In this document: piece by piece, positions 55,278 to 62,998 of the stretch
How positions within the stretch are numbered: the first letter of the stretch is position 1
Layout of the letters: the number at the start of each line of letters is the position of its first letter
Source: Herbaspirillum sp. alder98
GTDB lineage: Bacteria > Pseudomonadota > Gammaproteobacteria > Burkholderiales > Burkholderiaceae_D
NCBI RefSeq assembly: GCF_020179755.1
Contig: NZ_JAIUCY010000004.1
Span: 186,001 to 250,000, forward strand
Reading direction: 5' to 3'
DNA: 64,000 nt
Made by a program: the position numbers and the translations under genes
Notes under the pieces: generated by a model
Told to the model about the DNA's origin: nothing
Databases searched by the model: none
Seen by the model: the letters and a program-made list of their open reading frames with translations, nothing else

Positions 55278-55311
55278 GAAAACGCCCGCAGTTCAACCCA
55301 CGGGCGTTTTC
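55278..55311. terminator. Bidirectional terminator before the ompW end
   Basis: GAAAACGCCCG and CGGGCGTTTTC form a perfect 11-bp stem with a 12-nt loop. The A-rich left side serves the minus-strand ompW gene. Confidence 0.85.
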
Positions 55312-55390
55312 TTGAACAAAGGAGTCGCCAAGGCTTTGTCAGCACTCTGAAACGCCTCGTGACACTGTTTCTACCTCTCCAATCACCTAA

Positions 55391-56131
55391 TCAGAATTTG
55401 TAACCGACCGACAGGAAGGTCACGATAGGATTCAACGTCAGGCTGGTTGAGGACTTGACTTGTACATTGTTTGGCAAAGTCGTCGTGATGTCAGCCTTGG
55501 TCTTCAGAGGAATGTACGCAACCGAAAAACCCAGGGACCAGTTCTTGTCGAAGTTGTAGGTTGCACCAACGTTCAGGACTGGCGCCCACGAGGAGTTCAG
55601 ATCCGCAGTCGACTTGGCTCCCGGAACGCCGGCAAACCTGGTCGACAAGGTGCGCTGGAATTGGCTGCTCAGCTCAACATCAGAGTACCAAACATACGAC
55701 ACACCAGCGCCAACGAACGGACGGAACTGGCTGTTGCCATCGCCGAAATACCACTTCGCGATAACCGCAGGACTCCATTGTTTGGCCTTGCCAACTTCAC
55801 CAACACCCGCCAGCGTACCAGTACCGGTCAACTTGAAGGTCGGGGGAATACCGACGTCGGTAGTTACAGCAAAGTTATCGGTAAAGAAGTGCGTGAATGC
55901 GAGACCCAGGGTATCTGCATTACCAACGCTGGCGCCGGTGCCGGCGACAGGGCCGGCGAACGCTGCAGGGCTATTGATACGCAGCGTTTCGCTCGAATCC
56001 TGAGGAGCCAGATGGAACCAGCCCAGATTGACAATGTTGCTGCCAGCTGTTTGCGCCATGGCCGGTGCGGCAAAAGCAGCACCGATGGACAGCACAGCGA
56101 TTTTAGACAAAAGGGAAAATTGTTGTTTCAT
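55391..56131 (-). CDS. ompW: OmpW-family outer-membrane protein
   Basis: The 246-residue protein starts at ATG 56131 (MKQQFSLLSKIAVLS). The signal peptide ends APAMAQ, and the small 8-stranded barrel ends in the aromatic VTFLSVGYKF. Family features include NADTLGLAFTHFFTDNFAVTTDVGIPP, WSPAVIAKWYFGDGNSQFRPFVGAGVSYVWY and the last strands. OmpW proteins form a narrow hydrophobic channel and respond to stress and nutrient shifts. The gene lies between the tRNA-Thr gene and a degenerate copy of its 3' half. It may therefore have come with a second integrated segment, although the codon use is not clearly foreign. A terminator follows at 55278-55311. Confidence 0.93.
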   Translation of the reverse strand: MKQQFSLLSKIAVLSIGAAFAAPAMAQTAGSNIVNLGWFHLAPQDSSETLRINSPAAFAGPVAGTGASVGNADTLGLAFTHFFTDNFAVTTDVGIPPTFKLTGTGTLAGVGEVGKAKQWSPAVIAKWYFGDGNSQFRPFVGAGVSYVWYSDVELSSQFQRTLSTRFAGVPGAKSTADLNSSWAPVLNVGATYNFDKNWSLGFSVAYIPLKTKADITTTLPNNVQVKSSTSLTLNPIVTFLSVGYKF

Positions 56132-56376
56132 GTGTCGCCTCAAAATGTAAAGGGCTACGCCCCCCCGTTATATAAATTGTCCCGACTCGACTATTGGCCG
56201 ATTAAGGACATCGCGAACTGTATCAGGATCGGCGGCGGCATTCGCATTCAACAACGAAAATTCCGCTCCGCCATTCCAAATCGAGCCGCGTCCTAATTGG
56301 CGTTGCGGGCGACTAAATTTCTGAATTGCGGAGAAAAAAAAACGCTAACCATTTGATTTTTATTATTTTTCCCGCA

Positions 56377-56430
56377 GATTCGTCATCAGTAGGTCGACGC
56401 TTCGATTCTTCACATCGCACCAGTCTATAA
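56377..56430 (+). repeat. Degenerate copy of the tRNA-Thr 3' half
   Basis: The segment begins at the anticodon (GATTCGTCATCAG) and follows the tRNA through GTAGGTCGACG, TTCGATTC and GCACCA with several changes. It then continues into TATAAGG of the tRNA flank. It is a direct repeat of the region from 55139 and shares the same crossover core as the 5' half copy at 52749-52762. Confidence 0.8.
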
Positions 56431-56540
56431 GGGGTTCCGGCTTATGCTGCCCCCCCCTTTGGGCTTATTCGAGGCCAATTGGGTTATTCCCGAAAAATTT
56501 TGGCTCTCCCGGCCAGGTTTCCACTTCAAATGATCAACAT

Positions 56541-56570
56541 AAAAACGCTCGCGGCATGCGGGCGTTTTTT
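56541..56570 (+). terminator. Orphan terminator-like hairpin
   Basis: AAACGCTCGC and GCGGGCGTTT with a short loop and a run of six T. No gene on the plus strand ends here, so it may be a remnant of deleted DNA. Confidence 0.6.
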
Positions 56571-56885
56571 GTCTTTTCAATGCCGGCTTGTCGCCGATTA
56601 CAGAATTTGTACGACGCACTTCATCGTCCGCCTCAGCACCTGTCTGTGGCGCTACATACCCGATTATTCCTTCGATGTGGGTTACCGCACTGTTCATTCG
56701 TGATTAATAAGGCAATCTTCATTCGGGCGCGTAATTACGGCATTGCAGAAGATTAGCTTTAACGTAAATCGATCCAGCATAGGTGCAAATTTCGGAAGTA
56801 ACCGTTTGAAAATGCCGCGCCGCATTAAATGGTTTAAGTGAATTTCCTATTCAACTGTTCAAATCAACTTTCAAAAGGTCCCTCC

Positions 56886-57449
56886 GTGAAAAAGCACATC
56901 CTTAAATCTATCTTCCTCGCATCCTCGCTTGCCTCTTGTGCCGCAGCAAATGCGGCTACCGATATCAACAACACATCGGCCCTTATCTTCAACAACAACA
57001 CCACGTCCCTCGGGGCCACCTATGGACTTGCTGACGTAAGCAAGACCTTCACGGAGAACTTCACTTTCAATACGACCGGAATGTTCGGCTTTACTGGAGC
57101 GATCATCTCCATCACACTCGGGACCCTGTCGGGCGTCAACCTGAGCGCCTTTACCTTAACCGGTAACGGCATCACATCCACGGGTTCGTTGACCTCCAGC
57201 GCAGGTCTGCAAACATGGACGCTGATCGCGCCAAACCTCAGCCTTGGCAATTACACCCTGGCAGCAGTGGGCAACGTCACGGGTACGGGAGGCGGCAGCT
57301 TTGGCGGTAACGTGAACATTGCGGCAGTGCCTGAAGCCTCAACTACTGCAATGATGCTTGGCGGTCTGGCGTTGGTTGGATTTTTTGCGGCACGTCGCCG
57401 CAAATCAGTAAACAACGTTGGGATGCCTGGCAACCTGATGGCCGCGTAA
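56886..57449 (+). CDS. PEP-CTERM sorting domain protein
   Basis: The 187-residue secreted protein starts at GTG 56886, with AAAAGG in front, and has a signal peptide (KKHILKSIFLASSLASCAAANAA). The mature part is Thr/Asn/Ser-rich and beta-like (FTENFTFNTTGMFGFTG, NYTLAAVGNVTGTGGG), as in FxDxA-type surface proteins. The C-terminus is a textbook PEP-CTERM signal: VPEASTTAMMLGGLALVGFFAARRRK. Exosortase EpsH-type enzymes cut there and attach the protein to the envelope; none is in this window. The 14 residues after the RRRK end (SVNNVGMPGNLMAA) are longer than usual. A terminator follows. Confidence 0.9.
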   Translation: MKKHILKSIFLASSLASCAAANAATDINNTSALIFNNNTTSLGATYGLADVSKTFTENFTFNTTGMFGFTGAIISITLGTLSGVNLSAFTLTGNGITSTGSLTSSAGLQTWTLIAPNLSLGNYTLAAVGNVTGTGGGSFGGNVNIAAVPEASTTAMMLGGLALVGFFAARRRKSVNNVGMPGNLMAA

Positions 57450-57927
57450 ACTGCTGCATCTTCTTCTGCTTCTGCCGGATAAAAAACGCCTGTTTGACAG
57501 GCGTTTTTTTTTGCGACGACAATCGCCAGATGCGTCTATCAGCAAGCATGGCGGATATCGAGACAGGATATCTTTCTCTATATGTTCGATATCGAACGGG
57601 CGTCGACTGGCGAATAGGCTAAGTTGCATGTACGGAGAACCTCGTACCTTCCAGCGACGGCTGGATTCAAGCCTCTCACCTCCCACCTCGGGCTGAGGGG
57701 CTCTTTTCTTTGTTCCGACGGATAACGCTCAATGTCGGAGAAATCAGCAAGCTACCGATCCTGCCAACGTGCCCGAATCACCAATGTTAGATAGCGAACC
57801 GACATCAAATCTTGTCAAGCGCATGATCACACGATGCTCCTTATCTCTCCCAACAGAAAATCTCTCGCCGCAGTTTTCCTTAAGACCGACTGACTGAACA
57901 CTTGCTCCACACATAGGGAATCACATC
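57450..57927. other. Intergenic region between the PEP-CTERM and phasin-like genes (478 bp)
   Basis: After the terminator at 57481-57512 I see no supported gene. The stretch holds a GATATCGA-type palindromic motif near 57589-57596 and, closer to the phasin-like gene, AT-rich sequence suitable for its promoter. Confidence 0.5.
57481..57512 (+). terminator. Intrinsic terminator after the PEP-CTERM gene
   Basis: AAAAAACGCCTG and CAGGCGTTTTTT with a TTTGA loop are followed by further T. It lies 31 bp after the stop codon. Confidence 0.92.
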
Positions 57928-58518
57928 ATGCCCACAATCACACCAGATCAGATCTCGAGGCTTCTCTCGGTCTACATCAGTCACCAACTCGAATCCGGTG
58001 CCGATTTCACCGCCAACAGCCTGGATTTTTTAAGCAAATTATGTGACCTCAACATGGCGATGTATCGGCGAGAGACAGCACACCTGGTACAGGCGGCGCA
58101 ACATTCCATCTCTTCCCTTTCGTCAGCAGAACTGGGCACATTGGCCACCAAACAGCTACCTTCTCGAGTGCAAGAAAGTTTCGCATTCGCACAGCAGAAA
58201 ATGGCGCTCATCAACAAAACGAATGCGCTCCTGATTAGTTCGATGCAGCAGCATGCAATCGATATGAACAAGCAGTTCACCGCATGTCTTGGCTCCAATC
58301 CATCTGGAACTGGAGCGGATAACCAGCTAGCCATGTTTCCATCCAACGGCTTGCCAAGCGTCTTTGGGCAGATGATCGAGAATGGCAAACACATGGCGGA
58401 ATCGTGGAATAGCCACATGGCGCGCTTTATGTCCCCTTGGGGAGCAGCGTCTTTCTCCAATATCGAAGAAGAACAAACTCCTCCGCCGGCCAAGACCGTC
58501 AGGGCCGTCAGGACCTAG
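57928..58518 (+). CDS. Phasin-like protein
   Basis: The 196-residue protein has the amphipathic, helical, low-aromatic character of phasins, which coat polyhydroxyalkanoate granules: DQISRLLSVYISHQLESGADFTANSLDFLSKLCDLNM, VQAAQHSISSLSSAELGTLA and ESFAFAQQKMALINKTNALLISSMQQHAIDMNKQF. The C-terminal tail (EEEQTPPPAKTVRAVRT) is disordered and basic, like other PhaP proteins. No PHA synthase gene is near. The ATG at 57928 has GGGAATC upstream. The match is by character rather than by strict motif, so the assignment is moderate. Confidence 0.55.
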   Translation: MPTITPDQISRLLSVYISHQLESGADFTANSLDFLSKLCDLNMAMYRRETAHLVQAAQHSISSLSSAELGTLATKQLPSRVQESFAFAQQKMALINKTNALLISSMQQHAIDMNKQFTACLGSNPSGTGADNQLAMFPSNGLPSVFGQMIENGKHMAESWNSHMARFMSPWGAASFSNIEEEQTPPPAKTVRAVRT

Positions 58519-58983
58519 TACGCATGCGGGATGATCCGGCGGATTTTCATGTCCAGAGTTGCCAAACGAAAAATCCGCAGTCGCGGACGTATTTTCTCTG
58601 GACGCGGTTCTATCAAAACCGGCCTTTCAGCGGCGGCCCAAGCTCCGGCTTGCGCCGAGAGATTCGCCTGGTCGTGCGGGCGTCGGCGTGCGCCAGAAAT
58701 GCTCGAGCCTGTTCAATATTCTCTGCGTCGCTGCACATGGATACCATCCTCTTTGAAACCCCAGTAAGCAGCTTTATGCGCATGTAGCGCTGGATGACCT
58801 GTGAGTGCCTTCTGAAGGCTGGGTGGTCCAGTCTGGGTCGTAGGCAAGTTTGTATGGATTTTGTCTTCTAGACCTATAACAAACTTGTCAATTAGAATCC
58901 ACAATCAAGTGTCATTGGGACAGTGACACACCCCTGCTACTTTCAGACTGATAGCACTGGCGCTAGCTACATTGTTAGCAGCC
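58519..58983. other. Intergenic region with an inverted repeat, 465 bp
   Basis: Overlapping open frames in several phases have no family resemblance or ribosome site. A 9-bp inverted repeat (GCGGATTTT at 58539-58547 and AAAATCCGC at 58570-58578) lies 20 bp after the phasin-like stop. The region looks like decayed DNA. Confidence 0.45.
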
Positions 58984-59313
58984 ATGTTCAAAAAGGGTCA
59001 GACTGTGGCTGTATTCGATAATCCTCAGGCAACTAGAGTCTTATCGGATTTTTTGTCTCTCGCAACAAATGGAATACTCAAAATGATGGACTGGGTCCCT
59101 ATCGTCTTCGTTACGTTCAAGGCCATCGTGCTCTGCACGGGCATGTTCTTCGCCATCAAGTGGCATTACGATCAAGGCAAGGCGAAGGGAACGCGTACGG
59201 TGCTACGCGCGAGCGGCACGGTAGCAGCCGTCTTCGTGCTATTGCTCCTGAGCGTGGGGCTCGTCACCTTCGTTCTTGTAAAGACGCTCGGTTTGGACCT
59301 GTCCTTCCCATGA
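58984..59313 (+). CDS. Hypothetical membrane protein, 109 residues
   Basis: Two clear membrane segments are present, WVPIVFVTFKAIVLCTGMFFAI and TVAAVFVLLLLSVGLVTFVLV, joined by a basic loop (KWHYDQGKAKGTRTVLRAS). I do not recognise a family. The start is uncertain: ATG 58984 (MFKKGQTVAV) gives a soluble leader of about 30 residues, and an ATG at 59083 (MMDWVPIVF) would start directly at the first helix. Neither has a strong ribosome site. Confidence 0.5.
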   Translation: MFKKGQTVAVFDNPQATRVLSDFLSLATNGILKMMDWVPIVFVTFKAIVLCTGMFFAIKWHYDQGKAKGTRTVLRASGTVAAVFVLLLLSVGLVTFVLVKTLGLDLSFP

Positions 59314-59434
59314 TGGCAGGGGAATAGTGGAGCAATACCGAGATCAATGATCTTAGATCTTCTAAAATACGCCCCCCCCCGTCACTCAATCAGATCGATT
59401 CCCGTTTCGCCTGAAAGTGCTAAGGCAGCCAGAG

Positions 59435-59641
59435 TCAGGCTTTGCCAGCATATGGATTCTCGAAAATCTCCTCTACCCGCCGCTCGAACAACGCACTGAT
59501 GCGATAGGCCAGGTCCAGCGAGGGGTCGTGCTTCTCGACCTCGAGGGCATTGACCGCCTGACGCGAAACGCCCAGCCGTTCAGCAAGTTGGGCCTGCGTC
59601 CAGCCAGCCTCGGCGCGCAGCACACGTAAGTGGTTCTTCAT
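59435..59641 (-). CDS. Small XRE-family regulator, 68 residues
   Basis: This is a single helix-turn-helix domain: MKNHLRVLRAEAGWTQAQLAERLGVSRQAVNALEVEKHDPSLDLAYRISALFERRVEEIF. It belongs to the short YvaO/YozG-like group, usually encoded with a small membrane protein. ATG 59641 is used, since the longer frame upstream overlaps the membrane protein gene. It lies 8 bp after that gene and is co-transcribed with it. The operator-like inverted repeat over their shared promoter at 60079-60113 suggests that it represses its own operon. Confidence 0.9.
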   Translation of the reverse strand: MKNHLRVLRAEAGWTQAQLAERLGVSRQAVNALEVEKHDPSLDLAYRISALFERRVEEIFENPYAGKA

Positions 59642-59649
59642 CAATGATC

Positions 59650-60063
59650 TCAGCGACTTGAGCGGATGAAGGGCCAGACCAGGGCAGATACTGTCCAGAA
59701 CAATGGATAGATCAGCCAGGCCCTCATGCTGGGAGCGCCTGCATAACTCTCGCCAAAACCCCATGCGGTCGACACCACCATGACGATACCCGCGCTCAGG
59801 ATGACGCGCTTGGCCCAAAGCACACGCATGTATTCGTCGCTATCGACAATCAGTCGCAGCAGCGCCCAGATCTGGCCTGCGATCGGCATCGCGACGACCA
59901 ACGCCAGCATCCACCCTGCCGGTGTCCCGATCCATAAGTCGAATACACCAAAGATCGCGGCGATGTTGATCAGCGAGTAGATCGCCATGAACAGCACGGT
60001 TCGTAAGACGTAGCGCCGCAAAGGCGAAACAATGGGGACGTGTGACAGGGCGGATAGCGACAT
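59650..60063 (-). CDS. Small multi-span membrane protein paired with the XRE regulator
   Basis: The 137-residue protein has four membrane segments (VLFMAIYSLINIAAIFGVFDLWIG, WMLALVVAMPIAGQIWALLRLI, VILSAGIVMVVSTAWGF, LIYPLFWTVSALVWPFI). I start at 60063 (MSLSALSHVP), because GGAG lies six bases before it and the predicted transcript begins near 60083. The ATG at 60075 would leave almost no leader. Such membrane protein/XRE pairs are widespread; the membrane partner may sense envelope state or simply be controlled by the regulator. Function unknown. Confidence 0.75.
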   Translation of the reverse strand: MSLSALSHVPIVSPLRRYVLRTVLFMAIYSLINIAAIFGVFDLWIGTPAGWMLALVVAMPIAGQIWALLRLIVDSDEYMRVLWAKRVILSAGIVMVVSTAWGFGESYAGAPSMRAWLIYPLFWTVSALVWPFIRSSR

Positions 60064-60078
60064 CAGATACTCCATGTA

Positions 60079-60118
60079 AGGTTTACCTTACTTTAACAAT
60101 GTCAGGTAAACCTGTCAA
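60079..60118 (-). promoter_or_regulatory. Sigma-70 promoter overlapped by a perfect inverted repeat (XRE operator)
   Basis: On the minus strand, TTGACA (60113-60118) and TAAAGT (60090-60095) are spaced 17 bp. The arms AGGTTTACCT (60079-60088) and AGGTAAACCT (60104-60113) form a perfect 10-bp inverted repeat with a 15-bp spacer covering the promoter. This fits repression by the downstream XRE protein. Confidence 0.75.
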
Positions 60119-60428
60119 ATCGTCAGACATTCGTCACTCCTGATCGGCGTCGTGCTGCTGATATTCCCGCCCTGCGCAGAACCATGACGATGCTCTCGAA
60201 AAAAAACCAGCTCGATTCGTCATCAGGCTACGTGCGCAACATCTGTTTGCGGCGAATTGCGTTTTCGGACTTTGCTTATATCAATAAGCCCGCGTGAGCC
60301 CACTATAGTTCCGCGTGTCCTCGCCTCTCGATCTGATCTTCTCCATCAGCCATTACTGCTCCTTCCGGAAGGAAGAGTTCCTTCAAGCAGTTCTCCTTCT
60401 TACCGAATGTTTCGTCGCAAGGAATTCC
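60119..60428. other. Intergenic region upstream of the small lipoprotein gene (310 bp)
   Basis: No gene is supported. The stretch should hold the promoter for the lipoprotein-phospholipase unit; I could not place it with confidence. Confidence 0.4.
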
Positions 60429-60581
60429 ATGCCAGCGTTTCGTCCCGGATCACGACTGCTCGCAGTGTTGTTGCTTGCCTGTTTCCTGGTTGCCTGTGGT
60501 GGCAACCAGGAAACAGGCATTCCCCTGGTAACCGCACTCCCAGCCGAAGGTCTCGTTCCCGTAAAAAAATGCGCCCCTTGA
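60429..60581 (+). CDS. Small lipoprotein, 50 residues, upstream of phospholipase C
   Basis: The frame from ATG 60429 encodes a compact lipoprotein signal (MPAFRPGSRLLAVLLLACFLVACGG), with the lipobox LVAC, and a mature tail of about 28 residues ending VPVKKCAP. Its stop TGA overlaps an ATG (TTGATGG at 60578-60584) that is in frame with the phospholipase gene, suggesting translational coupling. The coding sequence around the lipobox forms an 18-bp perfect inverted repeat (60477-60518). I do not recognise the mature part. The repeat and short length leave some doubt that it is a real gene. Confidence 0.5.
   Translation: MPAFRPGSRLLAVLLLACFLVACGGNQETGIPLVTALPAEGLVPVKKCAP
60477..60518. repeat. 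18-bp perfect inverted repeat with 6-nt loop
   Basis: GCCTGTTTCCTGGTTGCC is followed by TGTGGT and the exact reverse complement. It lies inside the small lipoprotein frame, 77 bp before the phospholipase start. No T-run follows. Confidence 0.9.
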
Positions 60582-60595
60582 TGGAGCCGCCCACA

Positions 60596-62878
60596 ATGAA
60601 TACCCCAAAAAAACCCATGACCTCACGCCGAAAATTCATCACCGGCACCGCCACCGTCGGCGCCAGCGCCCTGGCGCTCTCGGCCTTGCCTCCCAGCATC
60701 CGGCGCGCCCTGGCCATTCCGGCACATAACGCTACCGGCACGATCATGGATGTCGAACATGTCGTCATCCTGATGCAGGAAAACCGCTCGTTCGACCATT
60801 ACTTCGGCACCCTGATGGGCGTACGCGGCTTTGGTGACCGCTTCACGATTCCCCTGGCAAAGGATCGTCTCGTCTGGCAACAGGGTACCGCTGCCGAGGA
60901 CGTAGCTCTCATGCCTTACCACCTCGATCACACCAAGGGAAATGCGCAACGCGTAAGCGGCACACCGCATACCTGGCCGGATGGCCAGAGCGCGTGGGAC
61001 GGTGGGCGGATGAACCAGTGGGTACGCTACAAGACGACCGCCTCGATGAGCTACTACAAGCAAGCCGAACTGCCGTTCCAGTTTGCGCTGGCCAATGCCT
61101 TCACCGTCTGCGACAGCTATCACTGCAGCATGCACACCGGCACCAATTCGAACCGCATGTTCCACTGGAGCGGCACCAACGGTCCTTCCGGAGAAACGCC
61201 GAGCGGCCCGGCCGGCGTCGCCTCGATCGACAATACATGGGAGAGCGTGGTCGGTCCTTCCAATGTCGGCCCCAACTGGAAAACCTATCCGGAACGGCTG
61301 GAAGAGGCCAAGGTCAGCTGGATCGTGTATCAGAATCTGCCGGAGAACTATGGCGACAATCCCTTGGGGGGATTTAGGCAATATCGCCGGGCGAATGAAG
61401 CTGCCGGCGTCAAGCAGGTGCTGTACGACGGCGTCAATGCACCGCCCCCGGGCGTGACCGTACCCGCCTATGATCCGGCTACCGACGACGTGACCAGCAG
61501 CGGCGTACCCAATCCGCTCTACAAGGGGATTTCCAACACGATGCCGGACGGCCCCGAGGTTGGTTTCCTGAAGAAATTCCAGGAGGATGTGAAAACCCGC
61601 AAGCTCCCTCAGGTCTCCTGGATAGTGGCATCCTCCACCTATTCAGAACATCCCGGTCCCTCAAGCCCGGTGCAGGGAGGCTGGTACATACAACAAGTGC
61701 TGGACGCGCTGACTGCGGTCGATGAGGTCTGGAGCAAGACGGTGTTGATCGTCAACTTCGATGAGAATGATGGTTACTTCGACCATGTTCCGCCTCCTTG
61801 CGCGCCGTCGATCAATCCCGACGGCACACCGGCCGGAAAGACCACCCTGCCCGACAGCGCGGTCGACCTGGAACGTCATGACTTCCCTCTCATCGGCTCC
61901 TCCACCCTGCCCACCGATGGCCGTGTCTATGGCCCGGGTCCGCGCGTTCCCATGTATATCGTTTCACCATGGAGTCGCGGCGGCTGGGTCAATTCGCAAG
62001 TGTTCGACCATACCTCGGTACTGCGTTTCCTGGAGGCTCGCTTCGGCGTCAGGGAAACCAACATCAGCCCGTTTCGTCGGGCAGTCTGTGGCGACCTGAC
62101 CAGCGCCTTCAACTTCAAGACGCCCAACGCGGAAATATTGCCAGCGCTTGCCGGCCCCCGATCCAAGAAAGAAGCCGATGCCCACAGGGCCGCACAGGAG
62201 GCGCCAGGGGTACCCACGATCGTGCCACCTGCCGACGCCACGCTTCCACGCCAGGCTACCGGCGCGCGTCCCTCGCGGGCGTTGCCCTATGAGCTGCACA
62301 CGAGCGCACGCGCCGATCTGGACAAAGGCATCGTGCAGCTTCTTTTTGCCAATAGCGGCAAGGCCGCGGCAGTGTTCCACGTCTACGACAAATACAACCT
62401 GTACAGGCTGCCGCGCCGCTACATGGTCGAGCCGGGCAAGAACCTGGAAGATGAATGGGACGCAATCGGTAATAACGACGGACACTACGACCTGTGGGTG
62501 CTCGGCCCCAATGGATTCCATCGCCAGTTCAGGGGCGATCTCAGCAGCCTGCGCCGCAGTAATGCAGCCAACCCGGAGATACGTGTGTGCTATGACATCG
62601 CCAACGGCAATGCTTACCTGGAGATGCTCAATAGCGGTCATAACGCTTGCACATTCACGGTCAAGGCCAATGCCTACCGTGCGGATGGACCATGGACCGC
62701 GACTGTCTTCAGCGGTGCGACAGCAGAACAGCCATGGGACCTGCAAGGCAGCGGACACTGGTACGACTTCGCGGTCACATGCGATACAGACATGATTTTC
62801 TATCGACGTTTTTCCGGACGGGTGGAGAACGGCCGGGATTCTGTTAGCGATCCGGCCATGGGGATGGCGGATTTGTAA
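60596..62878 (+). CDS. Tat-exported phospholipase C (non-hemolytic/phosphocholine-type, phosphoesterase family)
   Basis: The 760-residue protein starts at ATG 60596, with GGAG eight bases upstream. The Tat signal SRRKFITG is followed by a hydrophobic core (TATVGASALALSALP). The phosphoesterase domain has VEHVVILMQENRSFDHYFGTLMGVRGF, HTGTNSNRMFHWSG, SKTVLIVNFDENDGYFDHVPPP and the two C-terminal DUF756 repeats (from about residue 565, PYELHTSARADLDKGIVQLLFANSG) typical of PlcN/PlcH. It cleaves phosphatidylcholine or sphingomyelin outside the cell, often to gain phosphate. The frame is open further upstream, but no start there gives the Tat signal. Confidence 0.93.
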   Translation: MNTPKKPMTSRRKFITGTATVGASALALSALPPSIRRALAIPAHNATGTIMDVEHVVILMQENRSFDHYFGTLMGVRGFGDRFTIPLAKDRLVWQQGTAAEDVALMPYHLDHTKGNAQRVSGTPHTWPDGQSAWDGGRMNQWVRYKTTASMSYYKQAELPFQFALANAFTVCDSYHCSMHTGTNSNRMFHWSGTNGPSGETPSGPAGVASIDNTWESVVGPSNVGPNWKTYPERLEEAKVSWIVYQNLPENYGDNPLGGFRQYRRANEAAGVKQVLYDGVNAPPPGVTVPAYDPATDDVTSSGVPNPLYKGISNTMPDGPEVGFLKKFQEDVKTRKLPQVSWIVASSTYSEHPGPSSPVQGGWYIQQVLDALTAVDEVWSKTVLIVNFDENDGYFDHVPPPCAPSINPDGTPAGKTTLPDSAVDLERHDFPLIGSSTLPTDGRVYGPGPRVPMYIVSPWSRGGWVNSQVFDHTSVLRFLEARFGVRETNISPFRRAVCGDLTSAFNFKTPNAEILPALAGPRSKKEADAHRAAQEAPGVPTIVPPADATLPRQATGARPSRALPYELHTSARADLDKGIVQLLFANSGKAAAVFHVYDKYNLYRLPRRYMVEPGKNLEDEWDAIGNNDGHYDLWVLGPNGFHRQFRGDLSSLRRSNAANPEIRVCYDIANGNAYLEMLNSGHNACTFTVKANAYRADGPWTATVFSGATAEQPWDLQGSGHWYDFAVTCDTDMIFYRRFSGRVENGRDSVSDPAMGMADL

Positions 62879-62888
62879 AAGGCACGGC

Positions 62889-62912
62889 GGCAGGCCGAAT
62901 GAGCGGCCTGCC
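62889..62912 (+). terminator. Hairpin after the phospholipase gene
   Basis: GGCAGGCCG and CGGCCTGCC form a perfect 9-bp stem with a 6-nt loop, 10 bp after the stop. The T-run is weak (TTCCT). Confidence 0.6.
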
Positions 62913-62929
62913 TTCCTGCAACAGTCTGA

Positions 62930-62998
62930 TCAGAACGTGTATTTAGCTGTCAAATTGAAGCTGCCCGACGCGCCTCCACGCAGCTTGCTTTTTTGTTT
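62930..62998 (-). pseudogene. 3' remnant of an outer-membrane beta-barrel gene
   Basis: Directly after the TAG of the DUF892 gene, the same frame continues for 22 codons as KQKSKLRGGASGSFNLTAKYTF and then TGA. A terminal strand of alternating residues ending in Phe (GSFNLTAKYTF) is the C-terminal signature of outer-membrane barrels. The rest of the gene is missing. Confidence 0.55.

Larger units (their letters stand above)
56132..56885. other. Long intergenic region holding a degenerate att copy and a terminator (754 bp)
   Basis: The region is AT-rich and has no convincing gene. It contains the degenerate tRNA 3' half at 56377-56430 and a terminator-like hairpin at 56541-56570 (AAACGCTCGC/GCGGGCGTTT with one G-T pair and a T-run). 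Short open frames here have no ribosome site or family resemblance. The rest is probably the ompW and PEP-CTERM gene promoter regions. Confidence 0.55.

Noticed and set aside
59371-59380. Run of nine C residues as a phase-variation tract
   Set aside because: It lies outside any supported gene or promoter, between the membrane protein end and the XRE gene end, so there is nothing visible for it to switch.
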